Source: Desulforapulum autotrophicum HRM2
Lineage (GTDB): Bacteria > Desulfobacterota > Desulfobacteria > Desulfobacterales > Desulfobacteraceae
Assembly: GCF_000020365.1 (NCBI RefSeq)
Contig: NC_012108.1
Span: forward strand, 4,472,001-4,536,000
Direction: 5' to 3'
DNA: 64,000 bases
Below the pieces are notes generated by a model. It had not been told where the DNA came from. It worked only from the letters and a program-made list of their open reading frames with translations, and did not search any database. This document shows, piece after piece, positions 44,618 through 53,851 of this stretch. The position numbers were made by a program, and so were the translations under genes. How positions within the stretch are numbered: position 1 is the stretch's first letter; each line of letters begins with the position of its first letter.

Positions 44618-46078
44618 TTACAGATCACCACCGGCCATGGGTGGGTTGCCGCCGCCGCCAAGTACAGCATAGAGCGTCACCTGACTGGCAAGCCTTGTGA
44701 GGCGCAGGGAGATAAGCACCTGCTGCTGGGTATAAAGGGATCGGTGGGCATCCAGCACCCCGAGATAACTGTCGAGTCCCATGTTATACCGTTTTCCTGA
44801 GAGATCATAGGTTGCTGCCACGGAATTCACAAGGGATTTCTGCGCGGCAAGTTGATCGTCAATGGTGCCCTGGACGGCAAGGGCATCGGCCACCTCCCTG
44901 AAGGCCGTCTGTATGGCTCGTTCATACTGGGTCAGGATGATCCTGCGATCGGTCTTGCTGACCCCCAGGGCAGCCCAGGCCCTGGCGTCAAAAATCGGCA
45001 CTGAAATCTGGGGCGTGAAGTTCCAGGTGCTTGAATCTGATTTAAACAGACCTGCGAGATCATCGCTTGCCGTTCCAAGGGCACCGGTCAGGGAGATGCG
45101 GGGAAAAAGTGTGGCCCGGGCCGCACCGATAAAGGCATTGGCGCCCTTGAGCCGATGTTCCGCAGCAACAATGTCCGGCCGGTTCAACAGCACGGCCGAA
45201 GACAGCCCCGGGGACAGGGGTTCAAGGGCAGCGATACCATCAAGGCCTGCCGGCAGCAGCGCCTCTGGCACCTCGCCACCGGCCAGCAGTGTCAGGGCAT
45301 TTTTATCCTGGGCCACAAGCTGGGTAAACCGGGGGACATCTCGTTTTGCCGCATCCACCTGGGTCTGGGCCTGGTGCAGATCAATTTCGGTTACAAGCCC
45401 TGCATTATAGCTCTTCTGGATGAGATCAAATGATGCCTGCTGGTTTTCCAGGGTGGCCCTGGCAAGGGCAAGGTTTTCCTGGTCTGCAGCAAGGGTGAAA
45501 TAGGTCCTGGCCACCTCGGCCATGAGGGCAATCTGGGCGCTGGAACGGGCCTGGTCCGTGGCCAGATATTCTTCCAGGGCCTGATCCTTGAGGCTTTTCA
45601 GGCGACCAAAAAAATCAATCTCCCAGGCGGCAATGCCAAAGTCCACGGTGTATTGTTCAATGGTCCGGGGATAGGACGTGGTAATGAGATCCCTGGATCT
45701 ACCCAGTTTACTGGCCGATCCTGAAAAATCAACAACCGGATAAAACTCGGCCCGCTGGATGCCGTACACCCCCCGCACCCGTTCCAGGTTCAACGCCGCA
45801 AGGCGAAGATCCCGGTTGTTTTCAAGGGCAGTTTCAATCACCTGTTGAAGCCGTGGGTCCGTGAAGAATGCCTGCCAGGCCAGGGACTGAACGTCCTGGG
45901 GCAAGGCTGGGACATCGCCGCTTTTATAGGCGGCTCCCTGGGGCCATTGACCCGGGACCGGGGCCGGGGGCCGGGTATACCGGGGGGCAAGGGAACATCC
46001 GCCCAAAAGGATGATAAGGGCCAGCACAGTCAGACATCTAAAGGCCATGGGCCGCAATGTGAAGTTGACGGATTTCAT
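44618..46078 (-). CDS. NodT-family outer membrane lipoprotein (RND efflux)
   Basis: A 486-aa outer-membrane channel protein. A signal peptide with lipobox (VLALIILLGGCSLAP) precedes the two-repeat efflux barrel, with NRDLRLAALNLERVRG and SYNAGLVTEIDLHQAQTQ. It is the third gene of the second RND operon and overlaps the permease stop by 4 bases. Confidence 0.92.
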   Translation of the reverse strand: MKSVNFTLRPMAFRCLTVLALIILLGGCSLAPRYTRPPAPVPGQWPQGAAYKSGDVPALPQDVQSLAWQAFFTDPRLQQVIETALENNRDLRLAALNLERVRGVYGIQRAEFYPVVDFSGSASKLGRSRDLITTSYPRTIEQYTVDFGIAAWEIDFFGRLKSLKDQALEEYLATDQARSSAQIALMAEVARTYFTLAADQENLALARATLENQQASFDLIQKSYNAGLVTEIDLHQAQTQVDAAKRDVPRFTQLVAQDKNALTLLAGGEVPEALLPAGLDGIAALEPLSPGLSSAVLLNRPDIVAAEHRLKGANAFIGAARATLFPRISLTGALGTASDDLAGLFKSDSSTWNFTPQISVPIFDARAWAALGVSKTDRRIILTQYERAIQTAFREVADALAVQGTIDDQLAAQKSLVNSVAATYDLSGKRYNMGLDSYLGVLDAHRSLYTQQQVLISLRLTRLASQVTLYAVLGGGGNPPMAGGDL

Positions 46079-49000
46079 CGCAGGGTACCTCCCGGTAATT
46101 CAAGGACCTCTTCATGGTGATCCGTATTGGGTTCTTTTTTGGGTTTTGGGGTGAACATGCCTGCCACAACCACAAAAAACAGCGGGATGAAAATCAGATC
46201 AATAAAGGTGGCCGACAACATTCCCCCGCAGACAGCCGTACCAATGGCGTTCATGGCACCGGCACCTGCCCCGGATGCAATGGCCAGGGGCAGCACCCCA
46301 AAGAAAAAGGCCAGGGAGGTCATCATTACGGGCCTGAACCTTGTTTTTACCGCCCCAAGGGTCGCATCGATCAGATTGTCGCCATGGCCCAGGCGTTCTT
46401 TGATAAACTGAATGATCAGGATGGCGTTCTTGGTGGAAAGACCAAGGGTGGTGAGAAACCCGATCTGGAAATAAACGTCATTGGGAAGCCCCCGCAGGGA
46501 GGTTGCTGCAATGGCACCGAACACCCCCAGGGGCAGCATCAGGAGATTAACAAAGGGAATGGTCCAGCTTTCGTACAGGGCGGCCACACACAGGAAAATA
46601 ACAAAAATCGAAAAGGCGTAGAGAATGGGCCCCTGGGCTGTGGCCATGCGCTCCTGGTAGGAGAGCCCTGTCCAGTCAAACCCGATGCCCTGGGGCAGCT
46701 TGGTCACAAGGGCCTCCATGGCGGCCATGGCCTCGCCCGTGCTGTAGCCCGGGGCCGGCTCCCCCCAGATGTTGATCGAAGGAAAGGCGTTGTAGCGTTC
46801 GAGCTTGGGCGATCCCAGACTCCAGCGACCTGTGGCAAACGAGGTAAAGGGCACCATTTTGCCCACGTTGTTACGCACGTAGAGTTTTTCCAGATCCTTT
46901 GGCAGCATGCGGTAGGGGGCGTCTGCCTGGGCATAGACTTTCTTGACCCTGCCTGCCTGGATAAAATCGTTGACATAGGCACTGCCAAAGGCTGCGGAAA
47001 TGGTGGTGTGGATGGAACTGATGGGAACCCCCAGGGCACCGGCACGGTTCCAGTCCACGTCAATGCGGTATTCAGGTACATCCTGCATGCCGTTGGGCCG
47101 CACCCTGACAAGGCGGGAATCCCGGGCTGCAAGCCCCAGGAGCTGGTTCCGGGCCGCCATCAGCTGTTCGTGGCCCAGACCCCCACGGTCCTGGAGCTGG
47201 AAATCAAATCCCGAGGCCATGCCAAGCTCAATGACCGGGGGTGGAGAAAAGGCAAAGACCATGCCCTCGTTGATCTTGGAGAATTCCCCCATGGCCCGAC
47301 CTGCAATGGCCTTGACCTTGAGGTCGGGTCGCTGGCGAAGTTTCCAGTCCTTGAGTTTGGCAAACCCCAGGGCCATGTTCTGGCCCTGGCCCCCGAAACT
47401 GATACCCACAACGGACATTAAGGATTCCACCGCCTCTTGTTCGTTGTCGAGCAGATGGTCCCTGACCTTGTCCATCACCCGGCTGGTCTGCTCCAGGGTC
47501 GAGCCCGACGGCAGCATGGCCATGACCATCATGATACCCTGGTCCTCATCCGGGATATAGGATGTAGGCATTCGCTGGAACAAGAAACCCACGACAGCCA
47601 CAATCAAAAGATAGAGAACCAGGTACCGGACCTTCCTTGTAAACGAACGGCTCACCAGGCCCACGTACAGCCGCCTGATCTTCACAAAGGTTCTGTCAAA
47701 CCACCTGAAAAAAGGCCGCAGGAAGAACACGGCATTGTCCGAGGGTTCATGGCCCATGGGTATGGGTTTAAGAAATGATACACACAGCACCGGGGTGAGG
47801 ATCAAGGCCACGAGGACTGAAAGCAGCATGGAGGCGATGATAGTGACGGAAAACTGGCGGTAGAGCACCCCCGTTGACCCTTCAAAAAAGGCCATGGGTG
47901 CAAAAACGGCCGAAAGCACGAGGCCGATGCCGATGAGGGCACTGGTGATTTCATCCATGGATTTTGCCGTGGCGTCCCGGGGAGATAATCCCTCCTCAGC
48001 CATGATGCGCTCCACATTTTCCACCACCACGATGGCATCGTCCACCAGCAGCCCAATGGCCAGCACCATGGCAAACATGGTGAGCATGTTAATGGAAAAC
48101 CCGAAAAAACCCAGGGTGGCAAAGGTGCCCAGGAGCACCACGGGTACGGCAATGGTAGGAATGAGGGTGGCCCGGATATTGCCCATGAACAGGTACATGA
48201 TGACGAACACCAGGAAAACGGCCTCGAACAGGGTTTTGACCACCTCGTCAATGGCCACCACGGTAAAGGGAGTGGTGTCGTAGGGATAGATCACCTTCAT
48301 GCCCGGGGGAAAAAACTGGCTCATCTCCTTTAGTTTCTGCTTGACGGCATTGGCTGTATCCAGGGCATTTGCCCCCGCAGCCTGGCGGATGGCCATGCCA
48401 GCAGATGCCTTGCCGTTATAGTTGGCAACGATATCAGACCGCTCCGTACCAAGCTCCGTGCGGCCGATATCCCTGACGCGCACAACAGAACCGTCCTCGT
48501 TGGTGCGGATGGGAATGGCGGCAAACTCATCCGGGGTCTGGAGCAGGTGCTGGACAATGATGGCGGCATTCATGCGCTGGCCATCAACGGCAGGTGCACC
48601 ACCGAGCTGGCCGGCAGACACCTCCACATTATAGGCGCTGAGGGCCAGAATCACATCCTCCATGGTAAGGTTGTAACTTGTCAGGCTGTCGGGATTGACC
48701 CAGATCCGCATGGCATACTGGGAACCAAAATTTTCCACCTCCCCGACTCCGGGCACCCGGGTAAGGATTTTTTCCAGGTTTGACTGGGCATAGTCCCTTA
48801 AATCATTGCCGTCCATGCTGTTGTCTTCTGAAATAAGCCCCACGATGATCAGGTAGTTCCGGGTGGATTTACTGACCTTGACACCGGATCGCTGAACCAC
48901 GTCGGGAAGGCTTGCCATGGCGAGCTGGAGCTTGTTCTGCACCTTGGACCAGGCAACGTCAGGATCTGTTCCAGGGGCAAAGGTCATCTCCACCCGGGCG

Positions 49001-49266
49001 GCACCCGACGAGGAACTTGTGCCGGAAAGATACAGCATATCGTCCAGGCCCGTCATCTTCTGTTCGATGATCTGGGTCACGGTGTTTTCAACGGTTTCTC
49101 CCGAGGCCCCGGGATAAAAGGCATCAATGGCAATGGCCGGTGGCGCAATGGCCGGATACTGGGAGATCGGCATTTTATAGATGGCAAGCCCGCCGGCCGT
49201 CATGATGATGATGGCAATAACCCAGGCAAACACGGGCCTGTCCAGGAAAAATTTCGAAAGCATCAC
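46075..49266 (-). CDS. Hydrophobe/amphiphile efflux RND permease (AcrB-like)
   Basis: A 1063-aa inner-membrane pump with the classical HAE1 layout. The start LSKFFLDRPVFAWVIAIIIM is typical of AcrB, and the central helix GLLVDDAIVVVENVERIM carries the proton-relay Asp pair. The sequence PGASGETVENTVTQIIEQ belongs to the first pore subdomain. It is closer to AcrB than the permease at 33403, so the two pumps are not recent duplicates of each other. Confidence 0.94.
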   Translation of the reverse strand: MMLSKFFLDRPVFAWVIAIIIMTAGGLAIYKMPISQYPAIAPPAIAIDAFYPGASGETVENTVTQIIEQKMTGLDDMLYLSGTSSSSGAARVEMTFAPGTDPDVAWSKVQNKLQLAMASLPDVVQRSGVKVSKSTRNYLIIVGLISEDNSMDGNDLRDYAQSNLEKILTRVPGVGEVENFGSQYAMRIWVNPDSLTSYNLTMEDVILALSAYNVEVSAGQLGGAPAVDGQRMNAAIIVQHLLQTPDEFAAIPIRTNEDGSVVRVRDIGRTELGTERSDIVANYNGKASAGMAIRQAAGANALDTANAVKQKLKEMSQFFPPGMKVIYPYDTTPFTVVAIDEVVKTLFEAVFLVFVIMYLFMGNIRATLIPTIAVPVVLLGTFATLGFFGFSINMLTMFAMVLAIGLLVDDAIVVVENVERIMAEEGLSPRDATAKSMDEITSALIGIGLVLSAVFAPMAFFEGSTGVLYRQFSVTIIASMLLSVLVALILTPVLCVSFLKPIPMGHEPSDNAVFFLRPFFRWFDRTFVKIRRLYVGLVSRSFTRKVRYLVLYLLIVAVVGFLFQRMPTSYIPDEDQGIMMVMAMLPSGSTLEQTSRVMDKVRDHLLDNEQEAVESLMSVVGISFGGQGQNMALGFAKLKDWKLRQRPDLKVKAIAGRAMGEFSKINEGMVFAFSPPPVIELGMASGFDFQLQDRGGLGHEQLMAARNQLLGLAARDSRLVRVRPNGMQDVPEYRIDVDWNRAGALGVPISSIHTTISAAFGSAYVNDFIQAGRVKKVYAQADAPYRMLPKDLEKLYVRNNVGKMVPFTSFATGRWSLGSPKLERYNAFPSINIWGEPAPGYSTGEAMAAMEALVTKLPQGIGFDWTGLSYQERMATAQGPILYAFSIFVIFLCVAALYESWTIPFVNLLMLPLGVFGAIAATSLRGLPNDVYFQIGFLTTLGLSTKNAILIIQFIKERLGHGDNLIDATLGAVKTRFRPVMMTSLAFFFGVLPLAIASGAGAGAMNAIGTAVCGGMLSATFIDLIFIPLFFVVVAGMFTPKPKKEPNTDHHEEVLELPGGTLR

Positions 49267-50606
49267 ATCCCCCCGTTATTCTGTTTCTGGGATTTTGCAT
49301 CCGGGCCGGGCTGTGCATCGGGCCGGGATCCCGGGTGGCTGCCCATGGCACCGTTTTCCGGGGAGGGCCCATGGAAATCAGTCGCCTTGACCGGGGTACC
49401 CGGCCGCAGCATCAAAAGGCCTTCCACAATAACCCGATCCCCGGGAGCAAGGCCTGCATCAACGATCCATTGATCGTCCACGGCCCGGTCAAGGGTGAGC
49501 ATGCGAAGGCCTGCTTTGCCCTCGGAATCCACGATCATGGCAAAGGGATTGCCCCTGGGATCCCGGGCCACACCCTGCTGGGGAATTAAAATGGCCTGTT
49601 CATCCACCCCTTCCTTGATCACAGCCCGCACAAACATGCCCGGCAGAAGCGTGCCGTCGGGATTGGGCACAACCACCCTGAGAATAACCGATCCCGTGGT
49701 GGGATCCACAGTGACATCACTGAACTGGAGGGTTCCCTCCTGGGGGTATGGGGTATTGTCCCCCAGCAGCAGCTGAACCTTGTTCTGTTCTGGTGTGGTG
49801 GCATTGAGGGTGCTGTTCTTTAACCGCAGCAGCTGGTTGGTGGACTGGGGAAGATCCGCATAAATGGGGTCCAGCTGCTGAATGGTTGCCAGGGGTACCC
49901 CCTGGTAGGCCGTCACAACGGCGCCTTCGGTCACGGACGATCTGCCGATCCGGCCGGAAATGGGGGCCATAACCCGGCAGTATCCCAGGTTGATACCCGC
50001 AGTTTCCATTGCAGCTCTTGCCTGGGCAATGGCGGCATCGGCCGCGGCTACAGCGCCCCGGCGATTTTCCACCTGGGCCTGGGCTGCTGCCAGGGTCGCT
50101 GCTGCGACCTTGAACTCGGTCACGGTCTGGTCCCGCTGCATGGCCGATACGATTTTATCCTTGAACGAGGCCTCGAATCGATCCCGGTTGGTCCGGGCAA
50201 GTTCAAGGGTGGCCTTGAGGCGGTCAATATCTGCGATACTGGCCTTGAGGGCGGCCCTTGCCTGGTCGGCAGCTTTCAGTAGGGCAAGGTGGTTGGCTGT
50301 GGCCCGGTCTATCTCTGCCTGAAATGGTGCAGGATCAATGGCATAGAGCACCTGGCCGGCCTTGACATCGGATCCTTCCTTGAACAGGCGTTTGAGGATG
50401 ATACCGCTCACCTGGGGCCGGATCTGGGCCATTCGATAGGCTGAGGTGCGGCCCGGCAGTTCCTGGGTGAGCATGATCTTCCCGGGTTTTACCGTTATGG
50501 TTGACACCTCTGGAACAGGGGCAGACGCCGGGGGTTGCGTTTTGGATTGACCATCGCAGCCTGCCAGAAAAATGCAGACAGACACAAGTATTGCCCAGAT
50601 GTTCAT
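49263..50606 (-). CDS. RND periplasmic adaptor (AcrA-like lipoprotein)
   Basis: A 447-aa adaptor. ATG 50606 gives the lipoprotein signal MNIWAILVSVCIFLAGCD and has GGAGAG in front; upstream starts to 50672 add an unlikely extension. The lipoyl half-motif (RPQVSGIILKRLFKEGSDVKAG) and hairpin (KATLELARTNRDRFEA) are clear. The C-terminus has the barrel and a low-complexity Pro/Asp/Asn-rich tail. First gene of the second RND operon. Confidence 0.92.
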   Translation of the reverse strand: MNIWAILVSVCIFLAGCDGQSKTQPPASAPVPEVSTITVKPGKIMLTQELPGRTSAYRMAQIRPQVSGIILKRLFKEGSDVKAGQVLYAIDPAPFQAEIDRATANHLALLKAADQARAALKASIADIDRLKATLELARTNRDRFEASFKDKIVSAMQRDQTVTEFKVAAATLAAAQAQVENRRGAVAAADAAIAQARAAMETAGINLGYCRVMAPISGRIGRSSVTEGAVVTAYQGVPLATIQQLDPIYADLPQSTNQLLRLKNSTLNATTPEQNKVQLLLGDNTPYPQEGTLQFSDVTVDPTTGSVILRVVVPNPDGTLLPGMFVRAVIKEGVDEQAILIPQQGVARDPRGNPFAMIVDSEGKAGLRMLTLDRAVDDQWIVDAGLAPGDRVIVEGLLMLRPGTPVKATDFHGPSPENGAMGSHPGSRPDAQPGPDAKSQKQNNGGM

Positions 50607-50842
50607 TTTAAGCTCTCCATGGATTGTTTTATGCAACTGCATCATACTGCCTCCAGATATTAACGACCGCAAATTTTATAACTTAAACGAAATTGATTGC
50701 CTTCTGGACCGTCTGCAGCAACGCATCAAAGGCCAAACAGGACTGCGATTGGACCTTTAACTTGCCTTGTAGATGGACCACCAGATTTGATAGATTGGTC
50801 GGCGCTATTTCTGTTCTAATTATTTCATCTGCGGTCCTAAAC

Positions 50843-51012
50843 CATGACCTTCTTTACAAGCCAGTTCAACCACACGATCCCTTCCCGGCCCAGGCCATCG
50901 GCCGTGGTCCATGGGGTTGTCATTTTAAACCCTGTATTCTTGCAAACCCCCGGTCAGTTGTCAATGGACATGACCGTAAACCGCCGCCCTTTTTCATCAA
51001 ATTCGCCCCCTT
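50843..51012 (-). pseudogene. Relic of the 3' third of a methyltransferase gene
   Basis: The minus strand aligns with the end of the methyltransferase gene at 256-888, with shared segments such as GRRFTVMS and GLGREGIVWLNWLV. It has a stop and frame breaks in the middle. The 5' two-thirds are missing. The gap 50607-51319 otherwise holds only this relic and the palindromic element at 51061-51240; 50607-50842 holds nothing I recognise. Confidence 0.82.
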
Positions 51013-51060
51013 CCCATTTCTAAAACTAGATTATCAAGTTTTTTAGATTCACTTCGAATC

Positions 51061-51240
51061 GGCAGGCGGAAACGGGTGTTGCCCTTCTCTCATGTATGCT
51101 TATGCATCTCTTCGAGCCTCGCAGCCTGTCCATGGGCTGCTCCGAGGGAAATGGCAACTCATTCGGCGTCCATGCCGACCGTTGCCATTTAATCCGTTCA
51201 GGGTAACACCCGTCCCCACCCGCCTGCTGCTATCGTGTTT
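51061..51240. ncRNA. Palindromic structured element, copy 2 (possible RNA or repeat)
   Basis: Same plan and orientation as copy 1. Outer arms at about 51062-51080 and 51205-51227 (GCAGGCGG...GGGTGTT with AACACCC...CCGCCTGC), hairpin A at 51117-51147 and hairpin B at 51149-51190, both with GTCCAT loops. The outer arms have a different sequence but still pair. In hairpin B, TCAGC/GCTGA of copy 1 is TCGGC/GCCGA here and AAATGGCAGC/GCTGCCATTT is AAATGGCAAC/GTTGCCATTT, so paired bases changed together. There is no AT-rich partner gene here. Confidence 0.65.
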
Positions 51241-51319
51241 CACGCGTTGTTGTGTCCGCAGAACATGGGGATGCCAGGGTACTTGACAATACCGCCATGC
51301 TGGGCTATTGACCCGTTGA

Positions 51320-52195
51320 ATGAGACTAAAAATCCTCCAGCCGGTAACGGCACTGACCCTGGGTGCCGTTATCATCAGTTTTTCAAGCGTGTTTGTCCGG
51401 GCGGCCCATGTTCCCTCTTCCGTATCCGCCTTTTACCGGGTGGCCTTTGGCGCTGTTTTTCTGGTGCTTGCCTGTATCTTAAAAAAAGAATTTAAACCCC
51501 GACGCCTGAAAAATAATCTGCTTGCAGTACTGTGCGGTATTGTCTTTGGCCTTGATCTGTGGGTCTGGCATTTGAGCATCCTTTATGTCGGACCGGGGCT
51601 TGCCACCATTCTTTCCAACTGCCAGGTGTTTGTACTGACCCTTGCAGGGGTCTTTTTATTCAAGGAAAAAATTGGATGGGTCTTTGTTCTGTCCCTGCCC
51701 ATGGCATTTCTTGGGCTGTTTCTTATTGTGGGCGTTGACATGGGGCACCTGACCCGGGACCATCTCATCGGTATTGGGTTCGGACTGACCACGGCCCTGT
51801 TTTACAGCATTTTCCTGCTGGTATTGAGACAGATCCAATCGGACCGGAACGATTTTTCCCTGTTTTATTATCTCATGGTTGTCTCTGTTGCCAGTGCCCT
51901 TTTCCTGGGTGGCAAAATATATATGTCAACGGACAGCTTTGCCATTCCCGATGTCATCACCCTGGTGTGGCTCATCTGCCTCGGGCTTTTCAGTCAGACC
52001 ATTGCCTGGGTGATGATCTCCAATGCCCTTCCAAAGGTCAACGCATCGTTTGCCGGACTTATTCTGCTGCTGCAGCCTACCCTTTCCTTTGTGTGGGATG
52101 TCATCTTCTTTGACCGGATCACAGGACCTGCAGGATGGGCAGGTGTCGTGGTGGTCCTTTCTGCAATCTATTTCGGCATGACCGGAAAAAAATAG
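51320..52195 (+). CDS. EamA/DMT-family transporter
   Basis: A 291-aa inner-membrane protein with ten hydrophobic helices in two EamA repeats. The first has RVAFGAVFLVLACILKKEFK, then LYVGPGLATILSNCQVFVL. The second begins near LIGIGFGLTTALFYSIFLLV and ends NASFAGLILLLQPTLSFVWD and FFDRITGPAGWAGVVVVL. A drug/metabolite exporter with unknown substrate. It stands alone, with the structured repeat upstream. Confidence 0.88.
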   Translation: MRLKILQPVTALTLGAVIISFSSVFVRAAHVPSSVSAFYRVAFGAVFLVLACILKKEFKPRRLKNNLLAVLCGIVFGLDLWVWHLSILYVGPGLATILSNCQVFVLTLAGVFLFKEKIGWVFVLSLPMAFLGLFLIVGVDMGHLTRDHLIGIGFGLTTALFYSIFLLVLRQIQSDRNDFSLFYYLMVVSVASALFLGGKIYMSTDSFAIPDVITLVWLICLGLFSQTIAWVMISNALPKVNASFAGLILLLQPTLSFVWDVIFFDRITGPAGWAGVVVVLSAIYFGMTGKK

Positions 52196-52368
52196 TTCCG
52201 TGTCAGCAAAATTTACAAGGTGTAAAAAAAATGTTTCACCCCACGGCAGGGATAGCCGTCCAGAACCGTTGAATGTGGGGCCTTACACGGCAGACCAGAC
52301 AGGCATGTTTTTTGCTGATACCCTAAGAGAGACTTTTTTTATAAACATAGAAAACTGACGGGCAGGCG

Positions 52369-52737
52369 ATGACAAAACCATTCCATATCCTGGTGACCGA
52401 TACCAATCTCCATGTGAGGAGTCTGTTAAAACGGGAGCTGGAGCAGGATGGACATACCATCTATATGGCTAAGAACAAGAAAGAGGCCCACGGCTATATA
52501 TATGGAAGCAACCAGCTGGACATCATCGTCCTTGACCCTGAGCTTCCCGATTTCTTTGGCCAGTCCCTTCTTGATGAAATCCAGGACAGGATTCCTCCGG
52601 TTAAAATCATTATCCACACATTTGCAGAATTTTTCAATGAAATGAATGTTGACGAAAACATTTATTTTGTGGAAAAGAGCGCAAATAGCATCGCACCCAT
52701 GAAAAAAAAGATCGAATCATTTGGAAGGAACGCATGA
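52369..52737 (+). CDS. Stand-alone receiver-domain protein
   Basis: A 122-aa single receiver domain. The phospho-acceptor Asp is in IIVLDPELPDFFG (about 61-73) and the conserved Lys near the end is in FVEKSANS. The usual acidic pair at the start is only partly kept (VTDTN instead of DD), so Mg2+ binding may be weaker. It has no output domain. The 172-base gap before it has two small hairpins (52219-52240 and 52238-52280) whose role is unclear. Confidence 0.75.
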   Translation: MTKPFHILVTDTNLHVRSLLKRELEQDGHTIYMAKNKKEAHGYIYGSNQLDIIVLDPELPDFFGQSLLDEIQDRIPPVKIIIHTFAEFFNEMNVDENIYFVEKSANSIAPMKKKIESFGRNA

Positions 52738-52810
52738 AAGGCAATTGAGAACCGCCCCAAAAGGACGATCAAATGGCGGAGGCCCCAACTGAGATAGTGG
52801 TAGAAGAAAG

Positions 52811-52846
52811 GGGACGCTTCACAAATTCCTTGTGATGAAACGTCCC
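52811..52846. terminator. Hairpin between convergent genes, probable terminator
   Basis: GGGACG pairs with CGTCCC, and an inner TTCACAA/TTGTGATGAA stem closes around a small loop. It lies between the receiver gene and the Usp gene that face each other, so it probably ends both transcripts, although no T run follows. Confidence 0.55.
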
Positions 52847-52861
52847 TGAATGCGCTGAACC

Positions 52862-53341
52862 CTATTCTTTTCTTATGCTGAAAACGGGAACAGGTGAGTG
52901 TCTGAAGAGTTTTTCAGCCGTTGTACCAAAGAGAAATTCAGGCAGGTTGGTCCGACCCTTCTGGCCGATGACCAGAAGGTCGCCGTCCTCTTCATCCAGG
53001 GCAGTGAGAATCTCTTCAAAGGGAATACCATACCGGACTATAATCTTTGTATCTGTCTCCTTGCCGCCACACTCAGCCAGGAGATCCCCAAGCATTCTTT
53101 TTCGTCTCTCCTTGTCATCTCCGATATACTTATCGGGTAGGAAGCTGTTGGGATGTTCGGCATTAAAGGCCTGCCTGGCCGCGTCAACCGACTTTCTGTT
53201 GATGACATTAACAATGATTACCTGGGCCGAGATTCCCTTTGCAAGGCTCAAGGAGTGTTCCAGAATGTCCTGGGAATAGGTGGAGAAATCAAGGGCAGCC
53301 ACAATTTTCTTTATCTGTTTCATTTTACCTTCTCCTTTCAA
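52862..53341 (-). CDS. Universal stress protein (UspA)
   Basis: A 159-aa single Usp domain. It has KKIVAALDFSTYSQDILEHS at the start and the nucleotide-binding loop LLVIGQKGRTNLPEFLFGTT near the end, so ATP-binding is likely. It overlaps the next Usp gene by 4 bases (ATGA-type), so the pair is co-translated and may form a heterodimer. Confidence 0.92.
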   Translation of the reverse strand: MKGEGKMKQIKKIVAALDFSTYSQDILEHSLSLAKGISAQVIIVNVINRKSVDAARQAFNAEHPNSFLPDKYIGDDKERRKRMLGDLLAECGGKETDTKIIVRYGIPFEEILTALDEEDGDLLVIGQKGRTNLPEFLFGTTAEKLFRHSPVPVFSIRKE

Positions 53342-53820
53342 CTTTTACGGCTGAAATTATCCCGGTCCCGAACGCTCACAACTGGCACTTTGGCGTGCCT
53401 GAAAATCTTTTCAGCATTGGAGCCGAAAAGCGTTCTTGAAAGGTTGCTCCTGCCCTTGTTGCCGATGACGATCAAGTCGATATTTTCATCCTTGGCAAAG
53501 TTGAGGATCTCCTCAAAGGGAACCCCCATGTTGACATGGATGCTCATGGTCGATTTCACCTCAAAGAACTTCTCCTTTACAAGGGCCCGGATGGCGTTAT
53601 AGCGCTCGGTCTTTGAATCCGTGATGTAACGTTCAAGGTCAATTCCGTTGGGATAATAGGCACTGGCCATTTTAACACCGTTGATGTCACGCTGGTTCAA
53701 CACGTTCAACAGCAGAATCTCGGCATTGGACGCTTTGGCAAATTCAACGGCGTACTCAATGGCAAGGGTGGAATATTCGGATAAATCCACACCAACAAGG
53801 ATCTTTTCTATTTTTTTCAT
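53338..53820 (-). CDS. Universal stress protein (UspA)
   Basis: A 160-aa single Usp domain (EKILVGVDLSEYSTLAIEYA; loop LIVIGNKGRSNLSRTLFGS), a paralogue of the next gene on the strand. It is 31 bases downstream of the CBS-ACT gene, so CBS and Usp proteins, both binders of adenine nucleotides, are made together. Confidence 0.92.
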   Translation of the reverse strand: MKKIEKILVGVDLSEYSTLAIEYAVEFAKASNAEILLLNVLNQRDINGVKMASAYYPNGIDLERYITDSKTERYNAIRALVKEKFFEVKSTMSIHVNMGVPFEEILNFAKDENIDLIVIGNKGRSNLSRTLFGSNAEKIFRHAKVPVVSVRDRDNFSRKS

Positions 53821-53851
53821 TGCAGCCTCCTGGAATTCAATTACTTATGAA

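Noticed and set aside
46114-47421. 435-aa open frame on the plus strand
   Set aside because: Antisense shadow of the RND permease; no family pattern.
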